From: Lanius collurio
Taxonomy: Eukaryota > Chordata > Aves > Passeriformes > Laniidae
Direction: 5' to 3'
DNA length: 64,000 nucleotides
NCBI GenBank assembly: GCA_020086605.1
Contig: JACBWW010000028.1
Span: forward strand, 8,067,540 to 8,131,539
The first letter of the stretch is position 1. Every line of letters begins with the position of its first letter. Positions 46,362 to 56,900 of the stretch are shown piece by piece. A program made the translations under genes and the position numbers. The notes beneath the pieces were generated by a model. The model had not been told where the DNA came from, did not search any database, and saw only the letters and a list, made by a program, of their open reading frames with translations.

Positions 46362-49027
46362 ATGAACTAAAGTGCAACACCCTTAAGTGTCAGGTTGTTC
46401 AAAAACAGCTACATTTTCCAGCATCAGTTCATATATTAATGCATGTAGATTTAAAAACCAAGACAGACTCTTAAAATTCTTTACTTCAAACAAGTCAGAA
46501 AACAATCAAATAGTGACTATCAAATCAAAAACTTGAATTCAAAATTCCTTTAAATTGAGCAGGAGTTTTGTGAGCATAGTGGTTGCAGTACAGAGACTTC
46601 ATGGCATGCTAGTATTCAGTATACTCTTCATGTCTGAAGTAAAACAAAGTCTCTTATTAGCAACATCAAGGTCTAGAACCTCTGATAGTTTCCATGTCTC
46701 ATATGCAGAAAGAGATGTCCAACTCAGCAACACAGGTGCACAGATAGAAAACAAAACAGAACTGTACACATTTCTGCATTGCTGAATTAATGGCTACTAC
46801 ATAAAAACATATTTAATATTTACACCCAAAAAGGTTTACTTTCCTAAATAATTGAATGTTCCAAAGTTTAAATAGTTAATCAGACAGAAGTGTGCATTTG
46901 CCACAGAATGTAATGAATTTCTAAACAGATAAATGCTGAAGATTGTTCCCCAGTGCCTCATTCCCTTGTCCCAGATGCTGGTGTACACAGGGAGAAGTGC
47001 AAATACCCAAACTGCAGCAGTAACAAGTGAGTTTCATTTGCAAAAAAGCACAGCTTACAAAAGAGAAGCTTGTCATGTTATGAAGGAGTAGTCAAAGAAT
47101 GTTCGCAAAAACTTTTGCAGACTCAAATACTTTAACTGTGAGATTACAAGCACTCCATATAGGAGAAAGACACTGAGCCTGACCCTCATCTCAGAAAATT
47201 TTTAAGTATTTTAGTGCTTCTTAATCAGTGGAGCTATTCCCTATTTACATTAGATGATTAGATATTAGATTAGACACTAGAGGCAATCATATTGTAATAC
47301 AAAAATGTGTTTTGCTGTATTTTTTCAACTTGGCACATATGCTTTACCAATCAGACAAGCCTAAACTGTTCAGTAACTGATTGATACATGCAGGTAACCC
47401 TGCTTTGCACTCACAGACCTGTGCCACAATGTCAGTTTCAGGGATATATGAAGCATATCATTCTCAAATCACCTCCACTTTGCCTTCTGCTCTTCCCAGC
47501 TGTCCCTGCTCTCTCCAGGCCACACTTAACAAGTTTTCTAAACTTTCAAACACATTATGCATGCTCTTACAGTTTAATTTATGGAAGTGTTAAATAATCT
47601 GTATTTTCACTTTATCAGTGTTGTCTCAACCCTTCTGTCCTCCAAAAACTCTGACAAATTGGAAAGAGACCATAAAATAATTGCATGACAGTATTTTACT
47701 TTTGCTCTAAATCTCTCCATGATTCAGTACTTCTGTGAAAGAACCAATGTCATGCTGCAAAGAGATTCCTGTCCATAATGAAAATTAGATGCAAAATTAC
47801 AAACTTAGAGTCTAGCTAGACAATGAGAAGATTAGGAAATTAAATGATTAGATGATTAGACATTTTCTTCCTACTTTGTCATGGAGTTTTACAGGATACT
47901 TCCAGGTATACTAGACATTTATTAGCCTGCTGATCCTTTCTTCTAGACTTTACATTTCTAAAGTTGTCTTTCTTTAAGGTTTGAATTAAAGAATAACCAA
48001 GCAATCCAGCCTACAATCAAAGGCACTATTTAATTGCTGTTCATATACAGTATGTATATACATACATGTATATACATGTACAGTTACGTAATGTTAAGCA
48101 CTCTAAAAAATATATTGGGTGTCTCAGTTGCTGAAGTCTCAATTGTCTCTGTGACTCAGTTTTATAAAATGAGGTTGACAATATCCCCTAAACTTTCATG
48201 AATTTTGAGAAGATTTACTGGTGTTCAGGACTCACCCAAATACTCTAAAGATCTGCATTAACATTCTTCAAACCAGCATTTGAATATTATGCAATAGTTA
48301 TCTATATACCCTGAAAAAAAAATAGAGATAACTGAATTCTGCTCATGAGACATGCATCACCCCATTCTGTTAACCTGCCAAAGAGTTGTGTTAAGAAAGG
48401 AAAACATATCAGGAGTTTAGACTAAGGTTAAATACTACTTCTTAGTGCAAGACCAGGGGAAAAAAAATTATAAAATCTGCAAAGATAATTTTGATCCAGC
48501 TAAATTTTGACAAGCAGATGTTGCAATATCACAAAATGTTCTTTTTATGCAGTAAGAAACAAAAATTTAGAACCTGGCAGAAAACAACTAATAAGACAAT
48601 GCAATCTAGTCAGAAGGATCATGTCTCTCAAGGCTAACACACTCCTCTAGGTTTGTGTAAGAATTAGTATTTTTGATAATGATAACTTTTAAAAACAAAG
48701 TTAGACTAATTAATCTAAGTTCATGTTTATCATATCCAGCCCTCATATCAGATCTTAAATGCTTCTCTAGTTCATATTTTTTATTCAACAAATCTAACAA
48801 ATTCAGGTTGCAGTCACCTTGAGGAAAGACAGAGCCAAATGCCAACACTATTTCATGATAAGGAAAGATAAAAAGTACATTTCATTTTCTGTCAACATGT
48901 TTTTCTCTGGGCTTTTGATCTTTCCTTGTGATAAATACTGATAACACCCTGCATTTTATTATGTAATTATAACTGTGTTGTCTTCATTAATTAAGCCTGT
49001 GCAAGACTGAACCACTTTTTGTCTGCC
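46362..49027. other. AT-rich unique DNA, no gene recognised
   Basis: Short ORFs only. Degenerate ATTAGAT-type steps occur near 47258-47280 and 47828-47862, and a TA/CATG-rich run near 48048-48085. No known repeat family is recognised. Confidence 0.5.
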
Positions 49028-49520
49028 TGTGCTGGTTTCGACTGGGGTAGAGCTAATTTTCTCCACAGCGGCTGGCATGGGGCTGTGTTTTGGATTTGTG
49101 CTGAACGCAGGGTTGATAACACAGTTTTTTTAATGCTGAGCAGGGCTCACACAGAGCCAAGGCCTTTTCTGCTGTTTGTACTTCCACACTGGTGAGGGAG
49201 TTGGGGTTGCATGGGAGGTTGGGAGGAGGCACAGCTGGGACAGGTGACCCCAACTGACCAGGAGGGTATTCCAGACCATCCAGACCATATCGTATCATGC
49301 TCAGTACATAAAGATGGGGGAAGAAGGAGGAAGGGGGGAGCATTTGGAGTGATGGCATTTGTCTATCCAAGCATTACACACAATGAAGCCCTGCTCTCCT
49401 GGAGATGGCTGAACACCTGCCTGAAATGGGAAGCAGTGAAATAATTCCTTGCTTTGCTTGAGTACATGAATTTTGTTTTCTCTATTAAATTGTCTGTATC
49501 TCAGTCTGTGAGTTTTCCAG
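49028..49520 (+). mobile_element. Solo LTR (family A), 5' part, interrupted
   Basis: The element starts TGTGCTGGTTTCGAC and follows the 602-bp LTR at 8592-9193 in order: 'gagctaattttctccacag', 'ttttggatttgtgctgaacg', 'gctgagcagggctcacacag', TATA-like 'tacataaag' at about 49307-49315, 'gatggctgaacacctgcctg', and ATTAAA at 49484-49489. It stops at 'gagttttccag', where a second LTR is inserted, and continues at 50155. ORFs at 49053-49444 lie inside it. Confidence 0.9.
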
Positions 49521-50154
49521 TGTCTTGGGGGGTGACTTGATATTGTATTCCCTATTGCTGATCTATGCGCAGGAGCGAGTTTTGTGTCTTTCTATGCTTT
49601 TAAACTGAGCCTGACTGGAGAGAGAGAAAACTCTCAAAGCAGTACTTTTCAAGGACACATACACAGAGATAACACAGACAGATTACCACACTTCTCTGGG
49701 TTTTTTCCTTCTGCAGCTGCTGTGGTGAGAGAGGAGTGGAGAAGAACCCTGCTTGCTTGTTCAGCTTTCAGGGTTTTTTTCCTTCCCCCAGAGAGCTGAA
49801 CTTTTTTTTCCTGGAATTTCAGATTTTTTCCCTTTCTCAGCTGGATTGTCTTCAACATCAGAACACATTGGGACTGTTGTCCACCAAGGCTGTGGCCCCT
49901 GGAGGAGGGGACTCACCCCATCCCAGCTCCGAGGAGGAGGGAGACCAAAGGGAGGACTAACATTTTCCCAGGATCTTCTCCACGGTGAAAGGTTTTATTA
50001 TTTAGCATTATTATCCTCTTCCTGTGTATTTGTTAAATAAAGAGTTTTTTCTCTCTTTCACTTTCCTTCAAGAAAAAAGAGGTTTTTTCCAAACCTGGTG
50101 GAAAAAGGGTGGTTGGTAACCTGCCTACTCTCTCAATTTGGCCAAACCAGCACA
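49521..50154 (+). mobile_element. Solo LTR (family B) nested in a family A LTR, with perfect 5-bp target duplication
   Basis: The 634-bp element starts TGTCTTGGGGGGTGA and ends CCAGCACA. It is flanked by 'tccag' at 49516-49520 and 50155-50159. It aligns in order with the reverse complement of 41249-41929: 'ttgtattccctattgctgat', 'gataacacaga', 'ctgcttgcttgttcagc', 'ggattgtcttcaacatcaga', AATAAA at 50036-50041, and 'aaacctggtggaaaaagg' near the end. It is plus-oriented like its host LTR and clearly younger than it. ORFs at 49584-50040 on both strands lie inside it. Confidence 0.93.
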
Positions 50155-50253
50155 TCCAGCTTTTGTCCTTCCAGTTGTCTCTCTGATCCTGTTGGTGAGG
50201 AAGTGAGGGAGAGGTTCCCTGGGGCTTGCTTGCTGCCTGGGGTAAACCTCAGT
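50155..50253 (+). mobile_element. Solo LTR (family A), 3' part after the nested insertion
   Basis: Starting with the right copy of 'tccag', the segment reads 'cttttgtccttccagttgtc', 'gttggtgaggaagtgaggga', 'ggggcttgcttgctgcctgg' and 'ggtaaacct'. This parallels the end of the LTR at 8592-9193 (GTGGAAGTGAGCAAGCAGC ... TTAAACTGTGACA). The exact 3' end is blurred by mutation. 'gtgcc' here and 'ctgcc' before 49028 may be a worn target duplication. Confidence 0.8.
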
Positions 50254-51944
50254 GCCTCTGTTCTGCACTGAATCTGTTGGTTCAACAGAGGTACACGACA
50301 CAGAAATTTCTTTTCCTTTGAACAGGCAACATTTGCTTTAAAATTGTTAGACAAAAGTGAAGATCGCATGAGCTAAAAAGGAGAAATAAAGACAAGAAAT
50401 CTCAAAAAAAGTCCAAATTTTGAGAGCTGAATAAACAACTATTCTCACCATCAATGTTCTTGCTTGTGTGGAAAACATTTATTGTCTGTGTCAGCAAAAT
50501 AAAGAAAAAAAATAAGAGAGTAGTTGGCATTAGAAGTTAAGGTAGAATATTTGACATTACGTGAAGATGCTTTACAGATAACTCTTTGGCCACCATGTGA
50601 CAAACACATCTTCTGTAGTGCATATTTCAAATATAAATAATTCCTTACTAAGCCCATTTGAGTTTCAAAGATACCAATGTATTAACAAATGTCTTGTAAA
50701 AATGTGAATTGATCCAAGCTTCTTGAGCTCTTAAAATGTATGAAAACAAAATATAATACAATAAATTCCAGGTAGGTATTTCCAGTCTTAAGCAAATTAT
50801 ATTCCCTCCCTCCAGGTAGTAACTGTAACTTCAGCCTCCAACAGGCCCTTTGTGAGAATGGATGACACACCCCTGAGGAAGGCAAAACACTGACACAAGT
50901 GTGAAAAAACCCATACAAACACCTTCAAATAAACAAGAGGTGTAAATGACGTAGTGTTTAGATATCACTTACTTTTCTATCCTGAACAAATTCAGAGTGA
51001 ATTTTTCCTGTCAATCCACAGTGCCACACTTAAGAAGCAATTTAGAAGGAAGAGAAGACAATATCCAGTAACATTAACCTGTCTGCAAAAGTGGAGTTTT
51101 AACACAGGTTTGACTGAGTTGAGGCTTGTAGGTACTGCTCCGCATGGGGCCTGGTCCACTCGTGTGGCCCTCACCACAACACTCATTGCCCCATGCTGCA
51201 GAGAAGCACATTACCAAAAAAAACACACTCCCATTTATCTGCTCCCTGCCCAAACAGAGCAAAGGAAGGTCTTCTCTAACCCTCATGCTCCTCTGCAGTT
51301 GAAAGGTATGTCTCTTTTCTAAACAAATCTTCCTGTGTCTCAGTTTGGTGAGTTAGTTTTGGGCATCAATAAAACCAGCATCAATAGAAAGAGGGATTTC
51401 CCTCAGGACTGCAGAACTTACATTCTCTTCATATGGTGTCCAGCTTCCAAAAGTGTCTTCTTTCATGGAATGGTTTGTAACCATTGCTATCTTTACTACA
51501 CTATTTTTTATTAGCTATACATGGAAAAGTTAAAAAAGATTCCCACATACTGCCCTGAAACATGTAATTTGATTATAAACCAAATAAAAAGCTATCTGCA
51601 TTATTCTTTCATCATCAGCTGACAGATGTAATACTGTTCTTTCCACAATCCTCTATGGAATTCATGGGTTTAAGAGTATGAGCTTCAAAAACCAACAAGG
51701 TTTGACAAATTCTTCGATCTACTGCTTTCCCTCTCAGCCCCGTATAAACAGATCAGAGGATTTCTGATCAAAAAGGATGATTACCATCATCTCTGATTAA
51801 GAAGCCTCCAAGCTGCACTGAGGCCTTCACACACTCTTTCAGCTGCCTCTTACCTCAGTACATCTTATCTGAAAGTTGAACCTCATTCTTAACTCCATTT
51901 CCAATTTTGAGATTGTTAAAACTTTCCCAGCAAGGCTGACATCG
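50254..51944. other. Unique DNA, no gene recognised
   Basis: Short ORFs up to 122 codons (50954-51322, plus), none with a recognised family. No repeat or RNA gene is identified. Confidence 0.5.
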
Positions 51945-52092
51945 TAGATTTGGAGATTTCCAAACCTCTACTGACTCTGACCCTGAGGAATGTGATCCAG
52001 TTCTGAGATGAGTCTCACTTTAAGAAGTAGGCTGGACTACATAACCTTTCAAGATCTCTTTTACCCTAAATTAATCCTATGATTTCACATGC
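51945..52092 (+). repeat. CR1 LINE 3' fragment
   Basis: 'gatttggagatttccaaacc', then 'tgaccctgaggaatgtgatc', and 'aggctggactacataacctt' with 'tcaagatctcttttacccta' and 'ttaatcctatgattt' follow the final 150 bp of CR1. It is old, with many substitutions. Confidence 0.7.
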
Positions 52093-52880
52093 CTATCTTT
52101 AGCATCTTCTCATCTTTCCTTTGTTACAGATGCCAAGTGTTCCATTTAATTCATAATTACCAGCTTGGATGGAAGAATTCACTTCTTTCATTCCAAACAT
52201 AAATTGGAAATAGCTGCCAAGTCTAAATGCCCCTAAAAAAGCCAGTCAACAAAATAAATAAATAAACTACCCACACTTTTGTAATTTTACTATCAGCCTC
52301 TAAAAATTATCTATCTCTAACCTGGTTTTTAGCTGGAATAATTTTAAGGAAATAAAACAACTCTATCACTTCTAGGAACACGGCAGAAGTTTCTGGCTAT
52401 TTGAGATGTCACCCATGCTGAAATCAAATGTAATGAAAGCAATTCTTCATATTTATTACAAATATATGTGTAAGTTGTTCTCAGATGAATAGGATGATAC
52501 ATAAGAGCTATCCATGCACATTTCATTCTTTATCACATGTAATAATGTCTTTGATATAGGCAGTTCTTTTTTCTTTCTGTTTATTCTTACTAATTCGATA
52601 TAGTTTAACTAATGCTTTTAAATGTCCCATGAATAAGAGCCAGCCAACAACCTTTCTAGTCAACCATAAAGTATTTTCTTAAAAAGCAGTATCACTATCT
52701 TTAAAACTTTCATCATTATACAGTTCTCCTTATATTTCTTATGTAAACACATCTAAATACCTTTTTGCTTATTACACCATGTCACTATTGCTGCCAGTTC
52801 TCCCCACTGACGTTTAAGGTTCATTCAAAAACCACTTTAGTCATACAGGGACTGAATTCCTTACTGTTGTGGTGGAGGTC
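52093..52880. other. AT-rich unique DNA, nothing recognised
   Basis: No coding or repeat family is recognised before the NUMT. Confidence 0.5.
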
Positions 52881-52884
52881 CTTA

Positions 52885-53370
52885 GATCACACAAACCACT
52901 TCTGTGCGTCGCAGAGGTGTGGTTCTTATTGCTGACAGTTTTAAAGCTTTGGTTGTGCTGAGTGGTGGTCTTAAGGGACTATAGAAAGGAAGTTGGTGGG
53001 GTGAGCTTTGATGGATAGATGATGCTAATGGCTATTCAGCCTAAGATGAAGACTAGATGATGAGAAGGCTAGGATTTTTCAGATTTGTGTTTATTTTGGT
53101 TCTGTTTTTCCCAATGGGGCTGCTGAAGTGATGACTATAGCAGTTGGTAGTGTTGGGTTCAGTGAGTGAGATGTTAGGAAGAGAGTGGTGATTGGGGAAA
53201 ATTTCATTAAACAGTGGTTAGGGATGACCCGTGAAGCACTTCTGGGAATCATGAGTAGAACGATACGAGTCCTAGTTTTATTGTGATTGCTATTGTCACA
53301 AGGAGGCATGATGTGGGAAGGGTCAGTTGGATAATGTCTCATTGTCCGGTAGATCATGCATTAATCATGG
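52885..53370 (-). pseudogene. ND2: NUMT: fragment of mitochondrial ND2
   Basis: Read on the minus strand with the vertebrate mitochondrial code, the first part gives NAWSTGQWDIIQLTLPTSCL and, further on, an MKLGLVSFYSWFPEVLHGSS stretch. These match the well-known middle of NADH dehydrogenase subunit 2, where TGA must be read as Trp. Further along, after frameshifts, a stretch ending in TKALKLS matches the later part of ND2. The copy lacks both ends of the gene and has frameshifts and stops, so it is a dead nuclear copy. The 267-bp ORF at 53091-53357 is in a shifted frame. In the mitochondrion ND2 is a membrane subunit of complex I. Confidence 0.9.
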
Positions 53371-53377
53371 TCAAGAA

Positions 53378-53550
53378 GAGGACAAGTGCCCTATTAATGT
53401 GGCTTACTGGACACCAAGCAAGGCCATCCACACTAATAACCCTACTCACGTTAGTATTGTCTGCCTGCAAAGTATACACAGGCCTAGCAACATTGCCTCT
53501 ACATGAATCTGTGGTTCTGACTGCTTACATAACCTAAACCTCCTACAATA
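53378..53550 (+). pseudogene. ND4L: NUMT: 3' part of mitochondrial ND4L
   Basis: The plus strand encodes LSACKVYTGLATLP, matching the ND4L motif FSACEAGTGLALL. In another frame it gives CLHNLNLLQY, matching the ND4L C-terminus HLHNLNLLQC. The frameshift between them shows that the copy is dead. It runs straight into ND4 as in vertebrate mitochondrial DNA, where the two genes overlap by a few bases. Confidence 0.88.
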
Positions 53551-53915
53551 TGAAAAATCAGTGATTGCATTCCTCCCCATGGTCTTCCTACACCCCTACC
53601 CAAAATTCCTGTGAACTAAGTCCACCTCACATAAGCTCCTAATCACCATCCTCAGCCTACAATGACTACTCCTAGCATAACCCTCCCTCAAAACCCTAGC
53701 CCAAAGAACTGGCATTGACCAAATCTTATCCCCTCTATTAGTCCTGCTGACTACCATCTCACATAATCATAGCAAGCCAAAGTCACCTGCAATACAAACC
53801 ACCAACACGAAAAGCAATATTATTCACATCCTTTAATTGGAGTCCAACCATTCATTATCTTAACCTTCTTGGCCATAAAACTTCTACTACTTACTCTTGG
53901 ACCAGCAGAGCCACA
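53548..53915 (+). pseudogene. ND4: NUMT: 5' part of mitochondrial ND4
   Basis: Starting at the ND4L-ND4 junction, the plus strand gives PKFLWTKSTSHKLLITILSL followed by QWLLLA, then RTGIDQILSPLLVL and VQPFIILTF. These match the beginning of bird ND4 (PPKLLWTNTTTHSLLIATLSLQW..., WTGIDQISSPLLVL, QPFIILAFS). TGA codons fall at Trp positions. Stops and frameshifts are present, and the match fades by about 53915, so only the first part of ND4 was captured. Confidence 0.9.
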
Positions 53916-56900
53916 TCTAACAGTGTTCCAATGGGATAGAAAAGAATAAGCAAAGACAAAAGGAAACAGGAACTATTTATCCATTCTGCAGTTTTCCTTT
54001 GAAAACTCCACCTTCCCACATTGACTACATTCTCATTCTCTGGATAAACACTACCCAATCCCTGCATGCCCATCCTGAAGGCCCATAATGGGGTATGCAG
54101 AGAGCTTGGGCTGGAGCTGACATCATGAACAGGAAAGAGGAGACCAGGTTAGGAAACCCAGGTTCAGACTCTGAATTAAACACTAGCAGCTTCTGCTGCC
54201 ATCAGTGGGACAGAAATAGGAACTGTGGTGTCTTGGGTCATGCAGGTATTTACCAGAATATTCCTTGACATGCAAAGTCAAAAACCAGCACCAGACATCA
54301 ACTGTTAAGGCAGCACGGGTTGCTCTTCCTTTTCTCTTTCAGCACAGGTCAAGCAGACACCAGGACCATGCCTGGCCCAGGTGACCAACAGCCATAGGCA
54401 GCTGCCTTTCTTAATTTTTAGCAAAAGCCAGTTCTGTACAACAGCCAAATTCAGAAACTTTCTCTCCACTTTCAAAATAAAATAAAAGCAACTATATTAG
54501 AAATGTGAAAAAAAAACCCAAATACAGGACCTTAAGTTCAGATATAAAAACCAAATTAAATCACAAGTTAGGAATAAACTGCTTTAAGTGACCTTCATTT
54601 ATCATACTGCTGGATTTTTTTCTCCCCAGTGGATACTCTTTACTACAGACTATGTGAGACTGTTTTGCACATTAATGGATTGCTGCTTTATAAACAAGGA
54701 AGCAAATTAGTTTTAATAGGCTAAACAATTAACCTTGGAGAACATTTCATGCTTCTAAGCTTAGAAAAATTGTTGTCTGCTCTTGGTTTTGATGAAAATA
54801 TATATACAATGTCATTTTTCTGACATAAATCTTGCTTCCAAATCAAAGATTGATTCTCGCTGTTGAGCTTTACTGTATCTGAAAGCAGAAACTAAATACA
54901 TATAGATATAGGAAATTATACGCTTATGAAGCCCTCTAGATATAAGAAATTTAGTCTGAATGGAGCTCTAGTCCTGAAGGAGAGAAAGTTGTTAGAGCTG
55001 ACACCAGTTGGCACTTCCTAAATTTAAGGTACTATACCATTCACAGCTGAATTCTGGCCTCTGTTTTGAAAACTTTCTTTAGAGAAATCTGAATTTCTTG
55101 CTCTGTGTGGAAGTGAACTATAAACAGATATTTTAGTTTTGATCTGAATTTCCTAATTACCAGAAATGGATCTGTGTAGTGATATTTGAATAAGATTGCA
55201 AACAACTTCAAATTTCCCCAAATTTTAATTTTATTAATATAGTTACAAAAAATCCACGTTATACCTCCATAACTATGGCCTGTGGAGCAAAAGACAAGAT
55301 GTTGCACAGATTTTACTCTTTATCAGGAGCATAACCCCATATGTACTAAAATGTTTTATTCCCAAATTTACCTTCCAGCTTTCAGAAGTTAAAATTTCCA
55401 GACCTTTTTTCCTCTTCTTACCTGTTAAAAATTGCTGTCTGCCATCCTGAGATCATCAATCTTGCAGACACCATGACTGTTTCATGATAACAGCTTTTAG
55501 TACACATTGCATTAATCTCACAGTAATATATTTTGTAAAAATAATTATTTTAATTTAGGTTGTCTTCCATTATACATAGATGCCCAGTTTAGGTGAGATA
55601 TTTAGGACAAAAATTCAAACCTACCTCATAACATCTATGTTACGAACTCAGAATGCAAGACCACTTAAAATAAATAATCCAGAAGCAATTTACACATGGG
55701 GCCATAGCTATGAAAACTTGACAAAACAAGCTTGGAAACAAGTTCTCTTTCCTACATTTGGTTATTCTGTCTTTACTCAGCCTTTTCCTCATGAACCTTT
55801 TATTCCATCACAGCAGAAACAGATGCAGGCCTCCTAGTGCTGACTTAACATGTTGTGGTCATTTTCTCTTTGGGAAGAAATCTATTATCTAAAAGAAAAA
55901 TATATGTAAGATTTTAAAATAAAAGACATAGCTTCTTGTCTTTCTTCTTGGTAGATTCTCCGATGAATCTTCAATATATGCTTGCTTTTAAACTCTGTTA
56001 AGAGAAATCTTTTGTAGTTAAACACATCCCCTCATTTTTTCTCTTAAGTGAAGTTCCAAATCAACTATAATCAAAAATGAAGTTTCAGACCTGAAAATTC
56101 CTTATGTGTCCCTAAGCTTCAGACAAATCCAGACCTTGGTTTTTCTTTGAACTCTTAAGTTGACTTGTGGGCCCAGCCACAATTTCTAGTTATTTGTAAA
56201 TATGTAAACATACATAAATACAGAGTTAACTCATTGTCATCCTAGGCCAGAATTAAAAGGTTAATATCCTCAATCTTTCTTCTCATAGCGATCAGTTTGA
56301 AAATCAGATTTTGAGGAAATTTCATGCAAAAACATAATCAAGTTTGAGCTGATTCCTAGAGAGAGCCCCTCTCTCCTTATTGATTCCAGTAAGAGTCTGA
56401 GGAAACCAACCTCTTCTGGATTTCCAGAGTTCAGAGCAGAACCATCAGCATGGGAAGGAATACAGAGGTAGCAAATTCCTCTTGAACTAGTAAAGAGAAC
56501 TTTTTACACAAGGGGAAGCCAGTGCTGGTGCACAAAACCCCATCTGCCTCTTTGAACCTCTACCTGCTATTCCTGATGTCCTCCAAGAATCAATAGACCA
56601 ATTTATATCTATGGGCTTGATAAGGATGTAGATAGGCTGAATACTGAGGTTGGGTTTGTCTTTGAGCAGAGGAAGTTTATAAATGAGGTTAATGTGTTTC
56701 ACACATTTGTTTCCTTGTATGTAGGTCGAAGAAGAAGAATCCATTGCAGCCCTGTCAAAATGATGTTTTCTCAAGCAAGAGCAGTACATTTGAGCTTTGA
56801 ATATTTTCCAGTTCATTCCTCAGTGCATAAGTCAGGACAGTGGCTGTCACCGCTTCAGCACCTACAATTTCAACCCACATCACCAATGACATGAATCTCT

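Noticed and set aside
53091..53537. ORFs of 88 and 84 codons under the standard code as small genes
   Set aside because: They overlap NUMT fragments. The ND2 and ND4L matches need the mitochondrial code and frameshifts, so these are pseudogene shadows.
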